From contig CABFPE010000203.1 of NCBI GenBank assembly GCA_900660155.1, positions 1,190,905 through 1,217,409 of the forward strand: a stretch of 26,505 nt of DNA. The letters run 5' to 3'. Numbering within the stretch: the first letter of the stretch is position 1; every line of letters begins with the position of its first letter. This DNA comes from Hofstenia miamia. Its lineage: Eukaryota; Xenacoelomorpha; Acoela; Hofsteniidae. Position numbers and translations under genes: made by a program. Below the pieces are notes generated by a model. It worked only from the letters and a program-made list of their open reading frames with translations, was not told the DNA's origin and searched no databases. Below, piece after piece: positions 1-8,884 of this stretch.

Positions 1-1220
1 TAGTAATGTGATGAAAAAAATTATTAAAGTCTATAATTAAGTGTAGTGGCAATAATCCTAAGTTGGATACACATTTGTAAAAGCATCAAAAGGATATTAA
101 ATAGAAGTTTAATAAAAGTTTATTTTCTTTCTCTTTTATATTACAATAGTTTTTGTATACTGGCTTAACTCACACATTCCTCTATTTGTTTTTGAACCAA
201 TTTCTGCACAAAGTATAACTGTAGCTTGCTAAAGAAAAACAAGGTTATTTTTCATTCCAACTAACAAGTGTAAGAGACTCATTTGCTTAACTTTGTTTGA
301 ACTTATTCTGAATTAAATGTATTTATAATTGTTTGTACTTAAGGATTGTGCAAGGTTAATAAATTAGTCAACAACTTCATATTTTAATCTATAATTCCTG
401 TTGCTCTAAGTTTATTAGGAAAAGAAGAATTTTTATATAGTCTCTCAACAAGACCAGTAGCAATTTAAGATCATTATTTTAAACTTGATAAATATGCATT
501 CACTAAGTTAATTAAAATTTAGGTAGTTGTTTCTTTAAAAACTTCAATTACTTGTATTAATTAAGAGTAATATTATGAATGAAAAATAAACAAAAGATGT
601 TAAGGTTTTTGAACAACTTTAGTAACATGAATACCAATTTTAAGAGTTTAGATGATAATGCAGCATAAAGACTTTCATTGCTATTTCAATCTTTATTTTG
701 CATTTATCTCAATTTCAATATTATAATTTTGAGTTTGTTTCAATTGTAATTTTGACATAGTGACAATGGTGCTAAATATTTTAGATTGAATTTTTGCTAA
801 ATTAACAGCATGGTAAACTGTAACAGACGATTGATTTGTACCTGTCAGCTATTTATTCATTTTGCATGCTGTATGTTTTGTTTATAATTACTGGTTTTCA
901 TTTGTATACATATCTGTGAATTGTTAATTTTTTTCTCTTCAGTTTATTCTCAGTAAATTTGTTTTTACTTTTTATGTTGACTTATCTTTTACTTAAAAAT
1001 GATGTGTTTATAACTTTCCAACTGTGTAGTTAAAGGGCACCCAGACATGGTATGACTTGGCTTGCTTGTTTTCCTTTAACATAAGTTAGGTGTACAGCTA
1101 GGGCTGTTGTACTGCTTGTCATTCATTATTGAAATTGTTATTAATGCTTTCACCTAAATTGCACAAGATGAGAAACACACTGAGTTTAGGTTGCTTTTAC
1201 TAAGCACATAGGTTTACTAC

Positions 1221-1403
1221 TTGCATCCAAGTGTTAGGGCTTCTTCATTCTTAATCAATTAGGGCTCTAGTCATATGCAACTCTTCTAAAAGGTTATCTG
1301 TATCTGGTTTGCCAAGTGTGGCCACTCTTCCCTAACATGATTTCCTGTATACCTTTTAAATTTAATTAGGATATGGTATATATGCATTTTGTAGCAATAA
1401 ATT
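1221..1403 (+). repeat. Diverged direct repeat, copy A
   Basis: This segment shares an ordered series of words with 1735-1943: CATCCAA, TTAGGGCTTCTT, ATTAGGGCTCTAGTCATATGCAA, CCAAGTGTGG, ACTCTTCCC, a T/A-rich stretch, GGTATA and TTTGTAGCA. The copies start about 515 bp apart in the same orientation and have accumulated substitutions and small indels. They could be a local duplication or two copies of an old short interspersed element. Confidence 0.6.
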
Positions 1404-1734
1404 ACTGTGACTCTTAACTAAAGTTTGCAAAAATGTTGTTTTGTAAATTCTTTTTGCAATTATTAAGCCCTTGGGTTACACTGGAAAATGCACCTAAATT
1501 TATCAATATTATTCAAAGTTCTTAAAAGGAAAGTCATTGTTGCATTTTCAATGTCTGTGGACTTATTTACAAAGGCAGGTTCTTTATAATAAAAAATATT
1601 CATTAAAAATTCCTTAAAGAAACTTTTTAGTACTCAATTTTGCCCTTAATTTTCTTGCCACCTTATAAAAAAATATATTTGTATCACCCCTAATGCAGAG
1701 CAATTTCAAATTTTGTTCAAGGCAGATTTGCTCA

Positions 1735-1943
1735 CATCCAAAGTACTTGCACTAGAGAGTTAGGGCTTCTTTACTATTAATCTAATTAGGGCTCTAGTCA
1801 TATGCAATTCTTCTTAAAAGTTTTTAGTATTTGGTCAGCCAAGTGTGGAAACTCTTCCCCAACACAATCTCCTGTTTCTTTAACTTATATTAGAATAGGG
1901 TATAACAGCAGGAGAAGTTAATTATTTGTAGCATCATTAAATC
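1735..1943 (+). repeat. Diverged direct repeat, copy B
   Basis: Partner of 1221-1403, same orientation, with the same word order and small indels. Neither copy has terminal inverted repeats or a poly(A) tail that I can see, so the element type stays open. Confidence 0.6.
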
Positions 1944-2147
1944 CATACATTGAGTCAAAATGATCAATAAGCTAGGATAGTAGAATAGTTTCATACCAAT
2001 ACCACAATAAAGACGTAGAATAATGAAATATCATTTATTTCTCATTTTGTTTCACTAATAACAACTGGGTATTCACTAGGAATGATTACCATTACACATA
2101 AATATAATGACTTTGCATTCTTTATGACTAATTTCATTACATGTAAG

Positions 2148-3007
2148 TGTAGAGTCACTCAGGGAAATTTTGTGATTATTCTTTCTTGATTTTATATTTG
2201 CAATGAAATCAGTATTACATAAAGTCTTATTTTGGTTTTAGTTTACAAAAACAATTTAATGTCCCCTCACTTAGGTGCTACATATTATTATTGCTCAAAT
2301 TAAATTGTGAGGGAAAACCATGACATGATTATCATATGATCTTTAGTTGTAAACAAAGACAGCTAATAATTTGAATTGTATAAATTGAACAACAATGTAG
2401 AAAATGGTTAATAGATTTTATCTAGCTTCAACTACTGTTTACCTTTTATTTTATTAATGTTCTTTTTCAATATGCAAATAATTGTGTAAGTCACTGTGAC
2501 AATTTGGGAGTACTTTCCTCAAGTACTGATGTGACATGTAGTGTCTAGATATCCTTCTAGCCCAAATTGTGGAACTTTTAGGTTATGTATACAGCTACAT
2601 ATAGAGAAATAATAAACCTGTCATTCTAATTCAACAAGTACATGGACTGATAACTGATTACACTGTGATGATATTATACTGTTGATTAGCATGAATGCAT
2701 GGCAACTGCATGCTATTGTTTAGTGAGCTGAGAAATAACAATGCAAATGAGATGTTTCTTTTTAGTGATAAGATAGATAACAAACTTTGAGACAATTTGG
2801 GTAGCACCATTCACTCAAGTTAAGCACTTTTCTTTTTGGATATCACTTCAGCTGGAAGCCATATGAATTGGTCATCTTGGATTTTACCTAAAAAGTCGTA
2901 TTTACTTGGATGAATTACTAATGTTTGCTCTAATAAAATCTCTATGTTAAATTACTGGAATCAGGGCTGTTATAATAAGGTCACTACTACAACCTTCTGC
3001 CATGACA
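2148..3007 (+). mobile_element. Solo LTR, plus strand, related to the E3 LTR
   Basis: It starts TGTAGAGTCACTCAGGG, nearly identical to the minus-strand start of the E3 LTR (TGTAAAGTCACTCAGGG at 18700). Further shared words follow in the same order: TGTCCCCT, AATTGTGAGGGAAAA, ATTGTGG..CTTTAGG..GCTACATAT, AATAAA, CTAATTCAA, GAGCTGAGA..AACAA and a final block near AACCTT. The right edge is uncertain: an ACA end at 3007 gives about 860 bp, close to the 905 bp of the E3 LTR. There is no polypurine tract before it and no coding sequence in the same orientation on either side, so a solo LTR left by LTR-LTR recombination fits best. No clear target-site duplication is visible. Confidence 0.6.
2611..2616 (+). 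promoter_or_regulatory. Candidate poly(A) signal in the solo LTR
   Basis: AATAAA about 463 bp into the LTR. An AATAAA falls at the aligned position in the E3 LTR (18213-18218, minus strand), which supports a conserved R-region polyadenylation signal. Confidence 0.4.
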
Positions 3008-3020
3008 ATGAGTTCTATAG

Positions 3021-4136
3021 TGTAATATCCTCTAAAAGGCATTATCACTGTTTATCTACTGTTACTGTATAGTGTTAGCTGTGTTATTGTGGGTAAGGAT
3101 TTACTTGTGGTTACTGCTTGACTGGTTTCTTCTGTTTACTTATGTAACTTAGAATTAACTGTTCACTATTTAGGGATGAAGCTACGTGGTAATCTCTGCA
3201 ATGATCTTCTGATGGGCATCTGCCTGAAGTGGATCACCACATCCAGTTTCACCATTCCATCCAATGGTTGAGTGCTACTTCTCAGCTCAATCAATGTAGC
3301 TTATGTGTACCCTACTTTAGCTCAGTGCTTACTCAAGACATGACGCAATTCAACTTAAACTCTATTATGTGAAAGTGTTATATCACTTCGCAACCTGAAT
3401 TGTTACTAGTTATTCATTGAATGTTACATGTAGCCATTACTGAAATATATTGGCTAATATAGATATATTCTGTTCAAACAACTTCCTAACCTACATTTAT
3501 AATTTACTACATGTACAGTCACTTTATTGGTCAATTATAGGTCATTCATTTGGATCTAAAAAAAATATTAATATAATTCCAAGAGTTTGGTCATTCAACC
3601 ATTTGCTGACAATTAATTATTTAATACATTTAGAAATGAAATGCTAGTCAGCTAATTGAGAGAAAAACCCCTATACCTAACATATGTGCACTTTTGTGAT
3701 CTGGCACAGAGACCCTAGAATCATTCCCTGTGATGTATCCAGACCACTACTAAACACCACTTGAATTAGCTCGACATCGTATTAAATAATCAAACTGTTA
3801 ATATGAAACAAAATAAAATTCTTTATCAAACTCTTACAATGGTTTTCAATCTATTTATAGTATTTCCAAAAGAAGTACCTGTTGATTCAAATTTGAACTT
3901 TCTGCAAAGATGGCAGCTGAAAATAATGAAAGCATCAGTTAGTCAAAAAGTATTTTTATCGACAGACACAAATATCTCTTTTTTGACACATGTTGTTTCT
4001 TAGTTGCATATTACAAATAAATCTGAAATAACACTAATTGTTTTAATTACAATATTTTTAATCAACTTCTTTTTGTTCTTAATCTCTTTTTACAACATTT
4101 GCAGCTTATTGATGATTTTGTTTGGATGATGCTACA
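3021..4136 (-). repeat. E1 3' LTR
   Basis: 1116 bp, near-identical in order and content to 13262-14390. On the minus strand it starts TGTAGCATCATCC and ends GATATTACA, giving the usual TG...CA termini. A polypurine tract abuts its inner edge. The small plus-strand open frames at 3450-3647 and 3803-4003 lie inside the LTR, have no partner in the other LTR and are not genes. Confidence 0.9.
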
Positions 4137-4146
4137 TGCCCCCCTC
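4137..4146 (-). promoter_or_regulatory. E1 polypurine tract (plus-strand primer)
   Basis: On the minus strand GAGGGGGGCA ends directly at the LTR start TGTAGC. This is the position and composition of the RNase H-resistant primer for plus-strand DNA synthesis in LTR elements. Here it also encodes the last residues of the orphan ORF. Confidence 0.85.
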
Positions 4147-4326
4147 AGCTTGTGTTATTTTCAGCACAGCTCATTCTCCATGCACTAAAGTGTCCGCCTT
4201 CTGAATTATTGCCTAAGCCTGCTGATCAGCCCATGTTGTTTTCTTGAATTCGGTTTGTTTTGTCATTTTAAGAACTGCCTCTCTTTCTGTTGTTATGACG
4301 TTGGCATATTTCAGGAACTGTGCTTC

Positions 4327-4857
4327 TCAAATATCTTCTGCTATCAGCATTATTTCTCTTAGTTCGTTAATTTTCTGTGAAAAGATGTCATAGTATTTGT
4401 GATATAATTGTATTCCTTTGATCCTGATCATGAGTGTCATTTGTGCATCAGCTCTGCTCGTGTGTGCTAGATCTTCTCTGATTTGGTTGTCAGGGTAGAA
4501 AAACATGAAGACTTTCCATAGACTCCGAGTATTTGCCACATCCTTGTAAAAGAAACTGATGTTGTCCCTTACTTCTTTTTCTGTTATATTATTAGGATCG
4601 TTTTTATTGATCCGCATCATTGTGACAATTTCTACCCACTTCGTGACATCATAGTAGTGGTATTTCCTTTCCCAGATGTCTGTCCACACTATGTCATTTA
4701 CTCTGGAAAATAGCATTATGGCTCTTGGGTTCTGTTCCTCTATTTCCTTTCTGAGATCTTGCAGTTGTACATTGATGGGTCTTCCTTGTGTGTAAAGCTG
4801 GTCTGTCATTATTGTGCCTTCAGTATAGACCCTTTCTCTATTGTCATTTTGTAGCAT
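4327..4857 (-). pseudogene. E1 orphan ORF, C-terminal block, DEDDh Exo III-like motif
   Basis: 176 codons; in frame the homology runs on through TGA (4327), TAG and TGA stops to a terminal A-E-G-G-M-stop at 4132. Matches to E3: VYTEGTIM against VYINGKLM, RAIMLF...DIVWTD against CIIILF...DLMWTN, YYDVTK in both, SLWKVF.FFYPD against SL(TGA)EVFLHFYPD, and AHTSRADAQMTLMI against AHTPDTDAPMMLLI. The last, with H132 and D137, has the H-x4-D-A spacing of the Exo III motif of DEDDh 3'-5' exonucleases. DIVW near residue 55 could be an Exo II-type Asp, but I cannot place an Exo I DxE. The exonuclease idea is weak; the homology between E1 and E3 is strong. Confidence 0.6.
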
Positions 4858-4884
4858 TATTTCTATTGACTTTTTATAGTGGTC

Positions 4885-5124
4885 TCACTCTATCATGGCT
4901 TTTGCTTTTCTTTCCGTATTCACGTATGACTTATACTTGTGAAGGAATGTCTTTGCCACCTTAACTTCTTTCGGTAATCTCCATCCTGGGAGGACCATTG
5001 GTATCACAACAGTTTCTGGCAGTGTGCATATTAGGATTTTTGTCTCTATTTGTCTTTCTATATGTGGATATGAGCCTTCCATAGTTGATGCTGTAGCTAG
5101 GCCTATTGTGGCAGGGTAATTCAT
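4885..5124 (-). pseudogene. E1 orphan ORF, fourth block
   Basis: 79 codons. It starts within a segment EAKMNYPATIG (the first residues lie just upstream in frame), matching EAKINYPVLFC in E3 near 19650. The rest is weakly similar to E3 (TLPETVV against TLPDDAT, followed by a PLW/PGW segment). A TGA ends it 27 bp before the next block, and the downstream Met is internal to the ancestral frame. Function unknown. Confidence 0.5.
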
Positions 5125-5714
5125 CTTAGCTTCTGAAATTGTATCCCAGAATGCTTGTGTTAATCACCTCTGGCTCAATTTTAATCATATCTCTTCTTTG
5201 ATTTCTATTCTTGATGTAATACATTCAACATCTACAGCCAATTGATTATATGGTTTTAGTAACTCTTCTAATTCTGTTTGTGTGAACGCTTCAGTAAACA
5301 TGTTTCATCGTTGCCACTGTTTGCTGTTCTCTGATGTTCTGGAAATTTCTTTCCTTTATGTCTCTAGCTTGTAACTTTGATTGCAACCAGGAACCACTTG
5401 TCATCAGTGTCTATCCATTCTATTGTTTTGGCTGGACTGATCTCTCCCCATTTCTCGATATTTATTCTGTCAATTGTTTGTTGTATTTTGGGAGATAATA
5501 GTAGTCTGGATGATGTGAGTAGTTGTTCCTCCTCTAGCATTTCTGCTTGGGATTTTGTAACAATTTCACAGACTTCTACTGGTTCCGTTATGCTCCCTCA
5601 TTTCATCATCTCTGCGCTTCAAATAATCTTAGTAAATGTGCACCACAGACTATCTTGTTCATAGCGTTCCATTTTGCAATCAAGGGTTTCCTTATGGTTG
5701 GTTTTGGAGTTGCT

Positions 5715-5999
5715 TTATCCGTGTTTCGGATGTTGCCCCCACATATACTTTCTCATGGGCTTGTCGAATATCATGATTTCACTGGGGCATATCCCCATCT
5801 TGTTAGCAATGCTTATTACTGATATTTTTTGCATTGGGTTTTTGTTCATTATTGTTCTGCTCAGTGTCTTTTCCATTGTTTGCACTGGCTTCTCTGATCT
5901 ATTTGGTGACTCTAGTTTCCCAGTGTGACCTTTTAGTAGCCAATTCTTCATCTGTGGGTTTATCAGAGCTATCACTATTTCATATTTCTTTGCTTTCAT
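5715..5999 (-). pseudogene. E1 orphan ORF, third block
   Basis: 94 codons. KNWLL near residue 18 and RKYMWG near residue 84 bracket a segment that aligns with KNWLL ... KIYMWG in E3 20301-20705, with comparable spacing. The intervening sequence is basic and Ser/Lys-rich. The coding frame continues beyond 5715 in other registers: a fragment at about 5370-5530 carries LLTSSRLLLSP and IEKWGEISPAK, matching LLSSSAIEVSP and LEKFSGV in E3 19950-20177. Function unknown. Confidence 0.55.
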
Positions 6000-6088
6000 T
6001 AGTTTGTGGCGAGTGTGTCACGAGATTGGGAGTTTTATTTCTACATCTTCTGTTGCTTTATATAGCATATCTCAGGTGCGTTCTTTTC

Positions 6089-6517
6089 TTAGAATAGTAA
6101 CTGTTTGAAGTATTTTTTTGTATTCAGTTCATAGGCTCTGTTCACCTCTGTCAATGCCATTTCTACCAATTTATGAAACTTCCTTGATGGTGCATCGATC
6201 TTTATTTCTGGCCAACCTTCCTCTACCTTCTGTTGCAACTTCATGTTCTTCCAAATCATTTGTATGTGTTGTAAATGTTCTTGTAATTGCGTCAGACTAC
6301 ACTTTATGAATAATGTGTTGGCCTTTTCTATTCCATCTATATCTGATGTTAATTCTATTGTTTTCATCTGCCTGTAGAGGTTGATCATAATGCATGGGTC
6401 TACCATAATTCTGTAGATCTGTGCCCAGTAATCTATTTGTAGATCAAATCGTATTAGCTCTGGGATTGTTGTGGTTTTAGGTGTTCTCTCCCATGGGAAG
6501 ATATTTTCACCTAGCAT
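6089..6517 (-). pseudogene. E1 orphan ORF, second block
   Basis: 142 codons in a frame shifted from the upstream block. The shared core with E3 20726-21142 is C-(I/L)-(M/I)-I-N ... Q...IE ... I..(I/V)W.N(M/L)K ... E.WP.I.I ... (H)K/Q-V. The composition is soluble and mostly helical-looking, with several Trp and Tyr. I see no membrane segment and no known domain signature. The E3 match in spacing and order is the main reason to treat it as real coding sequence. Confidence 0.6.
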
Positions 6518-6528
6518 GCATGCCTCTT

Positions 6529-7086
6529 CTAGGTGTCTTCTTGCATTGATATTGTAATAATTACCACTCTGATATTTTGCACTCTTGCCATTCTTGTCAT
6601 GTCATCTATTTTCTTTTCTAAGTTCTTTGTATATTCTTTTTGTTTTAATATGTGTATAATTGTGAGGTTTTCCTCGTCAATGTTTATCTCCAGTATTTCA
6701 GTGATTTTGTCTTTGTAGGCCATTATCACTTGCATTGTATCCAATGTAAGTGCATCATCAAATACGACGTGAACTGTACTGCACATGTATGGCCTTCCTA
6801 ACATTTCATTCATTTCTTGAGGGTAACTTATGATGACGTTTACTTTTGGTCTGTTGTTTGCGTCAAGCACAATTGGTAAATACTTCCCTTTGATTCTCAT
6901 GACTTTTTGTATGTGAGTTTTTGTCTCTGGGGATAGCTTTGCGAATGCATTATAACGCCTCTTCAATGTCCCCAAAAAGTAAGGGTGTAAGGTTTCTCCA
7001 TCAATCTTCAACATTCGTTTTTCTCTTTCTTTTGATCTAACCATTCTTTCTGATGTTGTTTCTGAGGAGGCGTGTAGCTGAGTCAT
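6529..7086 (-). pseudogene. E1 orphan ORF, N-terminal block
   Basis: 185 codons open from a Met, but the frame is also open upstream except for TGA stops, so this Met is probably not the true start. The block begins with a basic, Glu/Arg-rich segment, then a segment with LHPYF near residue 35 and LSPETK near residue 52, then VFDDALTL near residue 108 and INIDEENL near residue 134. E3 has LHPYF and LSEETK at about 21600-21660, and MFDEEFNLSHL and INIDFDNLLI at 21164-21412, in the same order. No known catalytic motif is evident. The frame ends at a TAG. Confidence 0.65.
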
Positions 7087-7605
7087 CCTTAATGGTAGTT
7101 TACTGGTGCTTGGTTCACAGTCTGAAGGCTGTGAATCTGTGCTGATATTTTCTACTGCTTTGCCCTTGAATCAGCTTGCAGTTACTCCTATCAGCACTTG
7201 ACCAGCTGTGGTTCCAGATGAGATAACGTCAGCCTTGAATCACTTTCGTATCTCCATGGTTCTTCCACCACTTACACCTTCCCCTGGAACTCCTCATGTC
7301 TCACCACCCTTGAATCGGCCTTGAAGACTACTAGGTTGCCTTCTCACTCTACGTCGTCTATTCACTGGTTCCTCATTCTCGTCCCTTCTGCTCTTGATTC
7401 AATGTCCAGATTGAGAACTTCTTCACACTCTTCTTCTCCTGTTCATTGTTGAGAGCTCCTCTGGTTGCTGGGTTCTGTGCACTTTCTTCTTCATTGGGGG
7501 TGCATCATCTTCTTCTAATTTCCTAAATGCAGTTAGTAAATTTATATCCCATATTTCAGGGTCATATATAAGTTTATTTCTTGCTGTCCTCTGGGGCAGC
7601 ACTCT
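7087..7605 (-). pseudogene. E1 pol C-terminal extension and Arg-rich repeat linker
   Basis: One frame runs from the pol C terminus (7878) through this linker into the orphan ORF (to 6529). It is interrupted by six stops, all TGA (first bases on the plus strand 7606, 7423, 7399, 7294, 7240, 7171). The first part, RVLPQRTARNK then YDPEIWDINLLTAFRKLEED, is conserved in E2 (VRDKYVYDPKVWDLNLL, about 14810-14920) and in E3 (ARNQRYL...WDLNLISLF, about 22090-22180). The second part is rich in Arg and Ser and repeats a short motif LQGRFKG / (TGA)FKG / (TGA)FKA, in which the TGA stands where the intact copy has CGA. Role unknown; it may be a hinge or cleavage region of a polyprotein. Confidence 0.65.
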
Positions 7606-8884
7606 TCAGCTTGAATCATCGTCCCTGATATCTGCTGTATACTCATCATCAAATGCTTCTTCATGTAAGCTGTCTAAATCATACATATCGTATATAATTT
7701 CATTGCCATTAATTCGGCATATTTTAAATTTGGTGTTCTCATCTATCTTTGTCTCTTTGATATCTGCTGTTGCTCTCTTCAGGTTTTGAAAATGTAATAA
7801 TCTATTATTGTCTAGCATGTATTCATTGTTTGGTAGTGTTTGTGTTATTGTGTGGGGGCCAGACCATACTGTTTTCAATTTTGGTTTGTGTCTATGAGTT
7901 TAATAGGTGTGAACACATATACTTTGTCTCCTACCTTGTGTGTGTGACCATAGATTTTTTTATTGTAATTGCATTGCTGTATCACTGCCAACTTTTTTAT
8001 ATTGTGACACATTGTTTTGTGAATCCCTGTGATCTGGATTTTTAGTTGTTGTACATATGCATTGTCCAATTTTCCACTGTAGTTGGTGTACTGCATCAAA
8101 AGTGGGGTTGCCGCCTCTCTTCCGAACATTGCCTTGAATGGTGATACTCCAGTTGTTGCATGCACTGAGGTGTTGTAATAATATTTGATCATTTTGATAA
8201 CCTCTCTCCTTCTGCTTCCTCCTATTCTTGTTTTTGCCACTCTGATTAGCTTGATTAATGTTTGATTGAGTTGCTCCACCATTCCATTAGCTTGCAGATG
8301 ATACACAGTTGTTCGTTCACTCTCAATTTCTAGGAGCTTCGCCATTTCTTGGAAAAGTCTGCTTTTGAATTGGGGCCCCTTATCTGTTATAATCGTTTCC
8401 ATTGGTCCCAGTCTCAGTATCCCCTCTTTTAAAACTATTTCAGCTGTGGTCTCCACCATGGTGTTTCACATTGGGACCATCCTTGCATATTTGGTAAAGT
8501 TGTCTAACATTACTAGTAAGCACTGGTAGCCTTCTGCGTCCTTTGATAACATCTCCAGATTTATGTAGACTATTTCATTAGGTTGGGTTGCAATGATTTT
8601 TTCTAGCAGTGCTCATTGTGTTGGAAAGTACTGTTTGTTATTGAGGAGGCATGTCTTGCACTTATTGATGATGTCTTCCACAACTTTCCTGATGGCTGTC
8701 ATTATAAATCATGCATTGAATGTTTTCTCCATCTGTGTTATTCCTAAGTGGCCCCTCTCTTGTATTTTCCATATTAATTCTCTCTTGAAGTAGTTGGGTA
8801 TAGTGATTCAGTTATTCCCAGCTTCGACATATAGTAGTCTGTTCCTGTTGATCTTCCATTTGAAGCGTTCATAGTATCCTATTG
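7606..8884 (-). pseudogene. pol: E1 integrase
   Basis: Retroviral-type integrase that would insert the cDNA into the host genome. An N-terminal HHCC-like finger is seen at about 8880-8640: KIQERGHLGI has Q in place of the first His (E2 has VHERGHLGI), followed by CKTCL. In the core the first catalytic Asp position reads YINLEML (Asn). The second and third residues are intact, ITDKGPQF and ANGMVEQLN, with exactly 35 residues between D and E. The C-terminal GPY/F module reads WSGPHTITQTLPNNEYML at about 7870-7815. Four in-frame stops (8466, 8613, 8709, 8808) are all TGA; E2 has Arg at three of these sites. A single-base frameshift near 7877 separates core and GPY/F module. Inactive. Confidence 0.85.

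Larger units (their letters stand above)
1..2147. other. AT-rich non-coding flank
   Basis: No coding region that I can support: open frames here are short and show no recognisable motif. The stretch is strongly AT-rich with many T and A runs. It contains one diverged direct repeat, listed separately, and no recognisable RNA gene. It may be old intergenic DNA or unrecognisable transposon remains. Confidence 0.6.
4132..7086 (-). pseudogene. E1 orphan post-integrase ORF (X protein), whole extent
   Basis: A stretch of about 2.95 kb between pol and the 3' LTR. It reads as one former protein of roughly 950-1000 aa, now split by stops and frameshifts into blocks at 6529-7086, 6089-6517, 5715-5999, ~5370-5530, 4885-5124 and 4132-4857. 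Every block has a diverged counterpart in the same order in E3 (18696-21760), about 11-15 kb away. Conservation between two distant families argues that it was a selected protein. It occupies the env position, but I see no signal peptide, no transmembrane segment and no furin-like site, so an envelope is unlikely. The last codons come from the polypurine tract and the stop TAG lies in the LTR start. I do not recognise the family. Confidence 0.7.

Noticed and set aside
3450..4003. Two plus-strand frames of about 65 codons
   Set aside because: They lie in the E1 LTR and are not open in the corresponding part of the other LTR.
4132..7086. Retroviral-type envelope gene in the env position
   Set aside because: No signal peptide, transmembrane segment, cysteine-rich ectodomain or furin site is visible in either E1 or E3, so I kept it as an orphan ORF.
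7171..8810. UGA reassigned as a sense codon in the host
   Set aside because: Trp is encoded by TGG throughout, Arg is present at the aligned E2 sites, frameshifts and other stops also occur, and the LINE ORF is intact and ends in TAA; CpG decay is simpler.
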